Assembly: GCA_900543755.1 (NCBI GenBank) | Contig: UQSP01000061.1 | Coordinates: 1-5,770, forward strand | Direction: 5' to 3' | DNA from: an uncultured Eubacteriales bacterium | GTDB lineage: Bacteria; Bacillota; Clostridia; Christensenellales; Pumilibacteraceae | Length of the DNA: 5,770 bases | Part shown: positions 1-5,728 of the stretch, one piece after another | Layout of the letters: every line of letters starts with the position of its first letter | How positions within the stretch are numbered: position 1 is the first letter of the stretch | The notes under the pieces: generated by a model | The model's database searches: none | The model's input: only the letters and a program-made list of their open reading frames with translations | What the model was told of the DNA's origin: nothing | Made by a program: the position numbers and the translations under genes

Positions 1-42
1 CCCTAGAGTTCGTCGGCAGCGTCAGATGTGTATAAGAGACAG
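1..42 (+). other. Nextera i5 adapter (library artefact), left end
   Basis: This is not genomic DNA. Bases 24-42 are the 19-base Tn5 mosaic end AGATGTGTATAAGAGACAG. Bases 10-23 are the Nextera Read 1 primer site TCGTCGGCAGCGTC. Bases 2-9 (CCTAGAGT) match the Nextera XT i5 index that I recall as S516, and base 1 fits the last base of the P5 arm. The block is repeated perfectly, inverted, at the right end. Genomic sequence starts at 43, so the promoter and anything upstream of the first gene are missing. Confidence 0.97.
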
Positions 43-46
43 TCAT

Positions 47-53
47 AAAGGAG
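47..53 (+). promoter_or_regulatory. Shine-Dalgarno site of the first ABC exporter
   Basis: AAAGGAG lies 7 bases before the ATG at 61, an ideal ribosome binding site and spacing. It fixes the start codon of the 938-residue exporter and shows that the gene is complete at its 5' end although only 18 genomic bases precede it. Confidence 0.85.
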
Positions 54-60
54 CTTTATT

Positions 61-2877
61 ATGCTCAGACTTACATCGGTAACAAAAGACTACAAGGTAG
101 CGGACACCTCCGTGCGCGCACTAAACGAAATTAGCCTGTCTTTTCGGAAAAACGAGTTTGTTTCGGTTCTGGGTCCGTCGGGCTGCGGCAAAACCACGCT
201 ACTTAACATTATCGGCGGACTGGACAAATACACGTCGGGCGACGTCAGCATAAACGGCGTCAGCACCAAGCGTTTCCGCGACAGCGACTGGGACGTGTAC
301 CGCAATCACCGCGTGGGATTTATCTTCCAGAGTTACAACCTTATTCCTCACCAGACTGTTCTCGGCAACGTGGAGCTTGCCCTTACCATTGCGGGCGTGG
401 GCAGCAAGGAGCGTACCGAGCGCGCCAAAAAAGCGCTGGACCGCGTGGGGCTTAAGGGGCAGTACAACAAAAAGCCCAATCAGCTTTCGGGCGGACAGTG
501 CCAAAGGGTGGCTATTGCCCGCGCTTTGGTCAACGAACCCGAAATTCTGCTTGCGGACGAACCCACGGGCGCGCTGGACACGACCACTTCCGTGCAGATA
601 ATGGAGCTTATCAAGGAAATCGCGCGCGAAAAACTGGTAATAATGGTCACGCACAACCCCGCCCTTGCCGAGCAGTATTCCACGCGTATAATAAGGCTTC
701 TGGACGGAGTGGTGGTGGACGACACTATGCCCTATTCGGCGGAAGAGGAAATGGCGGAAGAAAGGGTGGACTACGTTGCCGACGAAAACGCCGCCGATAA
801 AGAAAAAGCCGATTCGGATTCTACCTCGGACAAAGAAACAAACGCCGCCAAAAAGACAGCCAAAACAAAACGAGCACGCGAAAAAGCCAAAATGTCGCCG
901 TTTACCGCTTTTCGGCTGAGCGCGCAGAATCTTTTCACCAAAAAGGCGCGCACAATCATGACCAGCGTTGCGGGCGCGATAGGCATTATCGGCGTTTCGC
1001 TGGTGCTTGCCATGAGCTTCGGCGTAAGGACTTACATCAACAGCATGCAAAACGATATGCTGTCGGGCAACCCCATCATGGTGCAGGAAACCGCTTTCGA
1101 TATGAGCGCGCTTTTACAGGTTACCGGCACCGGCGAAAAACTTGAAGTCATTCAGGAGGCGGGCTACGTCAACGTCAACTCCATGATCGAAAACCTTATC
1201 GCAAAATCCAAAACCGCCGAAAGTTTAATGATAAACAACACCATCACTCAGGATTACGTGGACTACGTTTCGGCTCTTCCCGAAGAGGACGCCGCAGCGG
1301 TATTCTTAGATTACGGCTTAGACGTAAGCAACAACATTTACACCGATTTTTCGCTTAAAGCTCAGCCTTCGGAAGAAAATGCGGACACAAACACCAAAAC
1401 AATGTCGCTGTCCGCCATACGCACGCAGTACATCGCCATTCTGAAAAAGACGATGTTCAAGCAATACGCGACCTACGTCACCACGGTGGTGGACAACTTT
1501 GCCCAGTGCCCTGCCGACGAAAGCTACGTTTTAGAGCAGTACGACCTTAAAAGCGGCCGAATTGCCAAGGAAAAAGACGAGGTCATGGTGGTGCTTGACG
1601 GCGACAGCATGCTTACGGACATAGTGCTTGCTCAGCTTGGGTACTACTCGCAGGACGAGTTCATGAACCTTATTTACCGCGGCGCAAAGGAAACCGACCC
1701 CTCCATGGAGGAGCTTTACGACCCCGCGCTTGACAAAGACAGATTTTCCTACGAGGAAATTCTGGGCAAAACCTTTACTTATTACCCCAACGACGACGTT
1801 TACAACGTGCAAAAAACCTCCTCGGGAGAAAAAGTTTCCTACTCGCTTACCTACAATCACCTCGAAGGGGAGTGGGACGACGGGCTCCCGCTTAAAGTCG
1901 TGGGAATCCTGCAGCCCAAGGAAACTATTTCTTACGGCTGTATGACCAGCGGATTTTACTATACAAGCGCGCTTACCGACTATATTTTAGAGCAAAACGC
2001 TCAATCCGAAATCGTAAAATACTTCGACGATACGGGCAAAACTTACGAGGAGTCTGGTTGGAGTGTAGATAAAGACGAAATACCATACGCTAAAGGCATT
2101 ACCTATATCTTTTCATACACTTATTTAAACGAAAACAACGAAGAAACCGTTTTCACCGATATTGGCTTTGTGGGCAATCCCAACGACATGAGCGCCATTA
2201 TGGGCATATTCTCGGGCGGAAGCGGCGACACTTCGGCTGAAATGTACTTTCTGACCAAACAGCAGGTGGGCGGCATAAACGTCGCAAACGGTATTTCCGT
2301 TTATCCGCACGACTTTACCACCAAGGAAAACGTGCTTAAATACCTCGACCGCTGGAACAGCGACGAAGACATTGTCGTAAACGGCAAAACCATAGCTTCC
2401 GCGGACAGGGAAGACATTGTCTATACCGATAATCTCAGCGTAATAATCGATATGATCAATCAGTTTATCGACATCGTCACCATTGCTCTCGTGGGCTTTA
2501 CCGCGCTTTCCCTGGTCGTTTCTTCGGTGATGATTGCAATAATCACTTACGTTTCGGTAGTGGAGCGCACAAAGGAAATCGGCGTAATACGCTCGCTGGG
2601 CGGCAGGAAAAAAGACGTCAGCCGTCTGTTCACCGCCGAAACCGCTATCATAGGTCTTGCGTCGGGACTCATAGGCATAGCCATTACGTACCTTTGTACT
2701 TTAATTATAAATCTTGTGGTAAGCTCTTTGACCGTGGTATCCCGTATCGCCATCCTGCCGTGGTACCAGGCGGCCATAATGGTGGGCGTAAGCGTTTTGC
2801 TTACCCTTGTTTCCGGAGTATTCCCCGCGCGCGCCGCGGCAAAAAAAGACCCCGTTGTGGCGCTGAGGACCGAATGA
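61..2877 (+). CDS. MacB-like ABC exporter, ATPase fused to FtsX-type permease
   Basis: This is a complete 938-residue fusion of an ABC ATPase and a type VII (MacB/FtsX-fold) permease. The family couples cytoplasmic ATP hydrolysis to movement of a large extracytoplasmic domain and exports or extracts peptides, lipoproteins or antimicrobials; the substrate here is unknown. The ATPase occupies about residues 1-220: Walker A GPSGCGKT 38-45, Q-loop Q90, signature LSGGQ 142-146, Walker B ILLADE 162-167, D-loop ALD 171-173 and switch H198, so it should be active. A Lys/Glu/Asp-rich linker (about 222-280) leads to TM1 (about 298-320). The extracellular domain (about 326-804) contains a MacB-core-like pair, EILGKTF (566-572) and LKVVGIL (611-617). 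Three TMs follow at about 805-830, 861-886 and 904-923. Between the first two is the family hallmark ERTKEIGVIRSLGGRKKD (835-852), and the C-terminus PARAAAKKDPVVALR is typical. It is longer than E. coli MacB (about 650) because of the extracellular domain. No adaptor or two-component genes are visible. Confidence 0.93.
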   Translation: MLRLTSVTKDYKVADTSVRALNEISLSFRKNEFVSVLGPSGCGKTTLLNIIGGLDKYTSGDVSINGVSTKRFRDSDWDVYRNHRVGFIFQSYNLIPHQTVLGNVELALTIAGVGSKERTERAKKALDRVGLKGQYNKKPNQLSGGQCQRVAIARALVNEPEILLADEPTGALDTTTSVQIMELIKEIAREKLVIMVTHNPALAEQYSTRIIRLLDGVVVDDTMPYSAEEEMAEERVDYVADENAADKEKADSDSTSDKETNAAKKTAKTKRAREKAKMSPFTAFRLSAQNLFTKKARTIMTSVAGAIGIIGVSLVLAMSFGVRTYINSMQNDMLSGNPIMVQETAFDMSALLQVTGTGEKLEVIQEAGYVNVNSMIENLIAKSKTAESLMINNTITQDYVDYVSALPEEDAAAVFLDYGLDVSNNIYTDFSLKAQPSEENADTNTKTMSLSAIRTQYIAILKKTMFKQYATYVTTVVDNFAQCPADESYVLEQYDLKSGRIAKEKDEVMVVLDGDSMLTDIVLAQLGYYSQDEFMNLIYRGAKETDPSMEELYDPALDKDRFSYEEILGKTFTYYPNDDVYNVQKTSSGEKVSYSLTYNHLEGEWDDGLPLKVVGILQPKETISYGCMTSGFYYTSALTDYILEQNAQSEIVKYFDDTGKTYEESGWSVDKDEIPYAKGITYIFSYTYLNENNEETVFTDIGFVGNPNDMSAIMGIFSGGSGDTSAEMYFLTKQQVGGINVANGISVYPHDFTTKENVLKYLDRWNSDEDIVVNGKTIASADREDIVYTDNLSVIIDMINQFIDIVTIALVGFTALSLVVSSVMIAIITYVSVVERTKEIGVIRSLGGRKKDVSRLFTAETAIIGLASGLIGIAITYLCTLIINLVVSSLTVVSRIAILPWYQAAIMVGVSVLLTLVSGVFPARAAAKKDPVVALRTE

Positions 2878-2893
2878 TTTTACTGTTCTGTTT
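2869..2893 (+). repeat. diverged 25-base repeat, copy 1
   Basis: These 25 bases match 3700-3724 at 21 positions, and all four differences are C/T transitions. The first nine bases include the last two codons and the TGA stop of the exporter; the rest is non-coding. Both copies are followed within about 10 bases by GGCTTT (2904-2909 and 3731-3736). The function is unknown. It could be a decayed interspersed element or a remnant of a duplicated gene 3' end. Confidence 0.4.
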
Positions 2894-2909
2894 AGCTTAA
2901 AAAGGCTTT

Positions 2910-2948
2910 GCGGCGGCTGTAAGCACCGTTTTGCTTACTGCACGCCGC
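2910..2948. terminator. imperfect hairpin after exporter gene, possible terminator
   Basis: The left arm 2910-2925 pairs with 2932-2948 around a 6-base loop CCGTTT. The inner stem is TAAGCA/TGCTTA and the outer stem GCGGCG/CGCCGC. Between them is a GC-T-G segment with one T-T mismatch and one bulged A. It starts 33 bases after the exporter stop. On the plus strand no U-tract follows, so a classic intrinsic terminator is doubtful. On the minus strand a CTTTTT run follows a few bases after the stem. Confidence 0.4.
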
Positions 2949-3114
2949 GGCTGTAACGAAAACCGATACAGTAAATCGATTGTTAAAAAGCTTTCTCGTT
3001 TTTTCCGCCGTTTGCTGAAAAACACACTCCGCGCTAATTGTTTTAAAACACTTTCTTTGCGCGTTTTCGTCGGAGGTTACCGTCAGAAGTCCGCCGTGCG
3101 TTAACTTTTCTTTA

Positions 3115-3127
3115 TTACAATTACCGA
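3115..3127 (+). repeat. 13-base intergenic repeat TTACAATTACCGA, copy 1
   Basis: TTACAATTACCGA is identical to 3736-3748. Both copies lie in short non-coding spacers, and each is downstream of a copy of the 25-base repeat (247 bases after its start here, 37 in the second spacer). It could be a binding site, part of a dispersed element, or chance. Confidence 0.3.
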
Positions 3128-3206
3128 GATTTTTTAAAAGGAAAGACGTAAAATCTCCGTTTACTGATTTAATAAAACAATTTGTGCGTTTTACGCGCCG
3201 AAAAAC

Positions 3207-3680
3207 ATGAAAAAAGACAATTGTGAAATTAAATTGCGACCGTATTGCCCGTCGGACTGTAAAACTCTCTTGCGGCTTTTCTGCGACACGGTGCGCTCTG
3301 TAAACGCCGCCGATTACGACGAGGCTCAAATCGAGGCATGGACTGCGGGCGCGGACGTAGAGAAGTGGAACGCCGATTTTGTAGAGTCCGAAACCTTGGT
3401 TGCCGAAGTTAACGGCGTCATCGCTGGCTTCGGCAATATGTACGAATCGGGCTATTTCGACCGCCTTTACGTAAGCAAGGATTTCCTAAGATGCGGCGTG
3501 GCTACCGCTATAGCGGATAAGTTGGAAAGCGGCGTATGCGGCAAGGATATTACCGTACACGCCTCCGTTACCGCAAAACCTTTTTTCGCTCGTCGCGGAT
3601 ACGCCGTCGTCAAAAGTCAGACGGTGATGCGCCGCGGCGTGTCCCTTACCAATTTCGTCATGGTTAAAAAGCGCGACTGA
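3207..3680 (+). CDS. GNAT family N-acetyltransferase (YafP-like)
   Basis: This 157-residue, single-domain GNAT protein should transfer an acetyl group from acetyl-CoA to an amine in the cytoplasm; the substrate cannot be told from sequence. It shows the family order: an N-terminal LRPYCPSDCKTLLRLF helix segment (10-25), the DTVRSVNAADY region (27-37), strand TLVAEVNGVIAGFG (63-76), motif A DRLYVSKDFLRCGVATAI (85-102) and a C-terminal KPFFARRGYAVV (124-135) with Y132 where GNATs often have their general acid. The end, RRGVSLTNFVMVKK, is typical of YafP-like proteins from Firmicutes. The position three residues before G97, usually Gln or Arg in the acetyl-CoA loop, is Leu94. Six cysteines (6, 14, 18, 26, 96, 111) are many for its size. 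The ATG at 3207 is the only sensible start: an in-frame TGA lies at 3165 and no alternative start intervenes. No clear Shine-Dalgarno precedes it. The 329-base gap argues against tight coupling to the exporter. Confidence 0.88.
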   Translation: MKKDNCEIKLRPYCPSDCKTLLRLFCDTVRSVNAADYDEAQIEAWTAGADVEKWNADFVESETLVAEVNGVIAGFGNMYESGYFDRLYVSKDFLRCGVATAIADKLESGVCGKDITVHASVTAKPFFARRGYAVVKSQTVMRRGVSLTNFVMVKKRD

Positions 3681-3695
3681 AAGACTCTTTCTTTT
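3679..3695 (+). terminator. small hairpin with T-rich tail at acetyltransferase stop
   Basis: GAAAG (3679-3683) pairs with CTTTC (3687-3691) around ACT, followed by TTTT. It overlaps the stop codon. With only five mostly A-T pairs it is at best a weak terminator; the strong one is at 3859-3906. Confidence 0.2.
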
Positions 3696-3699
3696 CCGC

Positions 3700-3724
3700 A
3701 CCGAATGACTTTATTGTTTCGTTT
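3700..3724 (+). repeat. diverged 25-base repeat, copy 2
   Basis: This is the partner of 2869-2893 (21 of 25 identical, four transitions). Here it lies wholly downstream of the acetyltransferase stop. Read in the frame used by copy 1, its start still spells Arg-Thr-Glu-stop (CGC ACC GAA TGA at 3697-3708), the same last residues as the exporter. Confidence 0.4.
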
Positions 3725-3735
3725 TTTTCGGGCTT

Positions 3736-3748
3736 TTACAATTACCGA
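3736..3748 (+). repeat. 13-base intergenic repeat TTACAATTACCGA, copy 2
   Basis: This is an exact copy of 3115-3127. It lies 12 bases after copy 2 of the 25-base repeat, and its function is unknown. Confidence 0.3.
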
Positions 3749-3858
3749 TAAAACGCGCCGCTCTTTCCGTGACACAAGCAGCTTAGCCGCGCGGGCGCAA
3801 TCAAATTGAATGCGTTTTTCGTTTATATCTTAAAAAAGCCTGAGCTTTATTAAAATAC

Positions 3859-3906
3859 AAAAAGGACTTATCCGCACTTTATCAAAAAGCGGATAAGCCC
3901 TTTTTT
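3859..3906. terminator. bidirectional intrinsic terminator
   Basis: CTTATCCGC (3867-3875) pairs perfectly with GCGGATAAG (3889-3897) around a 13-base loop. After one A-C mismatch (3866/3898), the stem continues as GG/CC and then A/T pairs (3859-3863 with 3901-3905). On the plus strand the stem ends in TTTTTT (3901-3906). On the minus strand it ends in TTTTT (complement of 3859-3863), followed by GTATTTT. It should stop transcription from both the acetyltransferase side and the second permease side, as expected between convergent genes. Confidence 0.85.
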
Positions 3907-4006
3907 CTTACTGATATTCTCTTATTTCCGTCGCCTCGTTAAGCTTTCCCTTTCGGTTTATGAAATAACGGTTTTTACGTCACGACAGAGTATAAGGCTT
4001 TTGAAA

Positions 4007-5728
4007 TTATCTGTTCTGGATGGCGTCGATGGGGCGCTTTCTTGCGATGCGCATTACGGGCAGGAAGCTGCCGATAAAGGCGACAAGCACGCCTACGCCG
4101 AGGATTAACGCGAACTGTCTTATTCCCACGCTAAGCAGCGTCAGCGTAAAGCCGTACTGACTTCTTATCACGCCGTTGACAACAAACGCCACCACAAACG
4201 TCGCGATGCTTGACAAAATGAAGTTGATTATCGTGATAATAAGGCTTTCGTTGAAGAAGATGCCGAAGACGTCGCCGCCTCTTGCGCCCACCGCGCGAAG
4301 GATACCTATTTCCCGCTTTTTGTAGTTAATGGACACGGAGATGAAGTTATACATCATCAGCGCGGCAAAGACGGCGAAGAATATGCCTATGTATAAGAAT
4401 ATTTCGGAAATCGATTCCAAAAATTCGTCAACCTGATTCAGCATAAAACTTACTTCGTTGTTAAGCTCGTAATAAATATCTCCGTCAAATGCGGTGTAGT
4501 TGAATTTGACTATTTTCTTTACCGCGGCGGCGTCTTCGTAGGGAATCCCGCATACCGCAAACGAATAGTAACCCGGCTTTATGGCGTCGAAAATATTATA
4601 GTAAGACTCTGACAATATTACGGCCAATCTGTCGACAGACAAATAATCAATCACGATTTGCCCCATCGCTTCATAGCTGTAAAATTCCACGGTCGGCAAA
4701 TAGTAACCCACTATTTTGTATTTTTTCTCAAATTCTTCGTTTCCGGTTTTAAACAGCATATTGCCTTCGTCGTTTAGTTTTGATTTCACACCCTCAAGCT
4801 TGTAAATTTCTTTTACGTAAGGCCGTACCAAAACATAACCGGCGTCACCGTAATCGCTTTTTATATAACCGCCGTCATATTTTTTCCCCGTTTTGGAAAT
4901 GAAAAAGTTTGCAACACCGAGATAGAGTCTATAAACCTGCTTATAATCGTCGTCCGTCAAGACGTAATTATCGTCCTTATTATATTGATATATATAATAT
5001 TCTTTCGCCATGGTGCGGAATTCTTCCGTGTCCGGATAGCCGTTTTCGTTCACATATTTTTCAAGTGCCCATAAGTTGAGATAGGGAAAAACGTTTCTGA
5101 TTTTATAATTTTCTACTTGGTTACGAATGCTTTCCAGTCCGAATTCGGCTATAAGATATTCCGCGGTTTCGGGGCTAATCGTTCTGTCGCCCTGGTTTAC
5201 GCCGGATTTATAATCGGTACTTAAAGAGAAGGGCACTAAAATTTCGTCCTCGTCGAGTTCGGTCTTTTCGCCATCCGTCCAAACAATCGCGTCTTTTTCG
5301 GTAAACTGCGAAAGCATCGCTACTCTGTCAAAGTTAAAAGTTTCCTCTTCTCTCGAAAATTCTACTTTTCCTTCAATGCCGAATGTCGGAAAATGAAGCA
5401 TGGCGTATTTTTCTTTAATCAAATCATTAATTACTCCCGAGTACACGAAGCAAACCGAATGAAAACCGTAAGTCAAATAAGTTCTCATTTGGTCGGTTAT
5501 TACGTATTCAAGCGCACCCAAATTTTGTTGCTTTGCCCCTGGCATAAATTGCGGATACTTTGTATTGTCCAAATTGGTTTCCGCAACGCCCACTATTTTA
5601 TAAATTGTTTCTTTATTTAAATTTTGATTTCTGATATTGATGTATTTTCCCAGCACGTCTTGGGGTGAAGCCATGTTTTTTGCGGCTATTCTGATTTTTA
5701 TTCCGGTTTCAGGGTCAGTGTAAGTAAG
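4007..5728 (-). CDS. MacB/FtsX-type ABC exporter permease, 5'-truncated
   Basis: This is the C-terminal 573 residues of an FtsX/MacB-fold permease; the N-terminus is lost at the right contig end. Residue 1 is the Leu encoded at 5726-5728. The frame stays open to a GTG at 5743, but those first five codons (MYKRQ) are translated adapter. The visible part starts in the MacB-like extracellular core: DVLGKYI (24-30) and YKIVGVA (43-49), which line up with EILGKTF and LKVVGIL of the first exporter. The extracellular domain continues to about 438, rich in Tyr, Asp, Glu and Lys. Three TMs follow at about 443-463, 496-518 and 538-558. Between the first two is YKKREIGILRAVGARGGDVF (469-488), the FtsX-family hallmark. 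The end, RIARKRPIDAIQNR, is typical. From IVGV to the first visible TM is about 390 residues, versus about 185 in the first exporter, so this extracellular domain is larger. By that alignment about 540 residues are missing, enough for an ATPase plus TM1, but whether an ATPase is fused cannot be seen. Confidence 0.88.
   Translation of the reverse strand, partial: LTYTDPETGIKIRIAAKNMASPQDVLGKYINIRNQNLNKETIYKIVGVAETNLDNTKYPQFMPGAKQQNLGALEYVITDQMRTYLTYGFHSVCFVYSGVINDLIKEKYAMLHFPTFGIEGKVEFSREEETFNFDRVAMLSQFTEKDAIVWTDGEKTELDEDEILVPFSLSTDYKSGVNQGDRTISPETAEYLIAEFGLESIRNQVENYKIRNVFPYLNLWALEKYVNENGYPDTEEFRTMAKEYYIYQYNKDDNYVLTDDDYKQVYRLYLGVANFFISKTGKKYDGGYIKSDYGDAGYVLVRPYVKEIYKLEGVKSKLNDEGNMLFKTGNEEFEKKYKIVGYYLPTVEFYSYEAMGQIVIDYLSVDRLAVILSESYYNIFDAIKPGYYSFAVCGIPYEDAAAVKKIVKFNYTAFDGDIYYELNNEVSFMLNQVDEFLESISEIFLYIGIFFAVFAALMMYNFISVSINYKKREIGILRAVGARGGDVFGIFFNESLIITIINFILSSIATFVVAFVVNGVIRSQYGFTLTLLSVGIRQFALILGVGVLVAFIGSFLPVMRIARKRPIDAIQNR

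Larger units (their letters stand above)
2878..3206. other. 329-base intergenic region, no supported gene
   Basis: This spacer lies between the exporter stop and the acetyltransferase start, both on the plus strand. It holds an imperfect hairpin (2910-2948), a 10-base direct repeat GCGGCTGTAA (2913-2922 and 2947-2956), a 12-base AT-rich palindrome TGTTTTAAAACA (3039-3050) and the first copy of a 13-base repeat (3115-3127). The minus strand stays open across it (2892-3329), but that frame runs antisense into the acetyltransferase and resembles no family I recognise. I see no convincing promoter and no tRNA or riboswitch. Confidence 0.6.
3681..4006. other. 326-base convergent intergenic region, no supported gene
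   Basis: This spacer lies between the convergent stops of the acetyltransferase and the second permease. It contains second copies of the 25-base and 13-base repeats, a near-palindrome CGCAATCAAATTGAATGCG (3796-3814) followed by TTTTT, a short hairpin (3835-3848) and the bidirectional terminator. On the minus strand a 23-codon open stretch (3908-3979) reads RKNRYFINRKGKLNEATEIR and ends EYQ-stop; it has no start and may be chance or a gene-end remnant. I see no RNA gene. Confidence 0.6.

Noticed and set aside
199..1050. Long antisense open frame (283 codons) opposite the exporter ATPase
   Set aside because: It lies wholly inside a gene with intact ATPase motifs. Its His/Phe/Val-rich translation resembles no family and is explained by the GC-rich codon pattern of the real gene.
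61..2877. BceAB-type bacitracin exporter
   Set aside because: BceB permeases have ten TMs and a separate ATPase. Here four TMs and a large extracellular domain in one fused protein fit the MacB-like pattern.
3039..3050. 12-base palindrome TGTTTTAAAACA as an operator
   Set aside because: It is a single AT-rich palindrome about 155 bases before the next start with no promoter beside it; chance is a sufficient explanation.
2892..3329. 145-codon minus-strand open frame across the first intergenic region
   Set aside because: Its 5' part is antisense to the well-supported acetyltransferase start. It crosses the hairpin, lacks a convincing ribosome binding site and resembles no family I know.
3796..3819. 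Near-palindrome plus TTTTT as a second terminator
   Set aside because: The stem has an A-A mismatch and few stable pairs, so it is too weak to call beside the strong terminator at 3859-3906.
2878..4006. Riboswitch, tRNA or CRISPR in the spacers
   Set aside because: There are no regularly spaced repeats, no cloverleaf and no recognisable aptamer core; only short hairpins and two pairs of short repeats are present.
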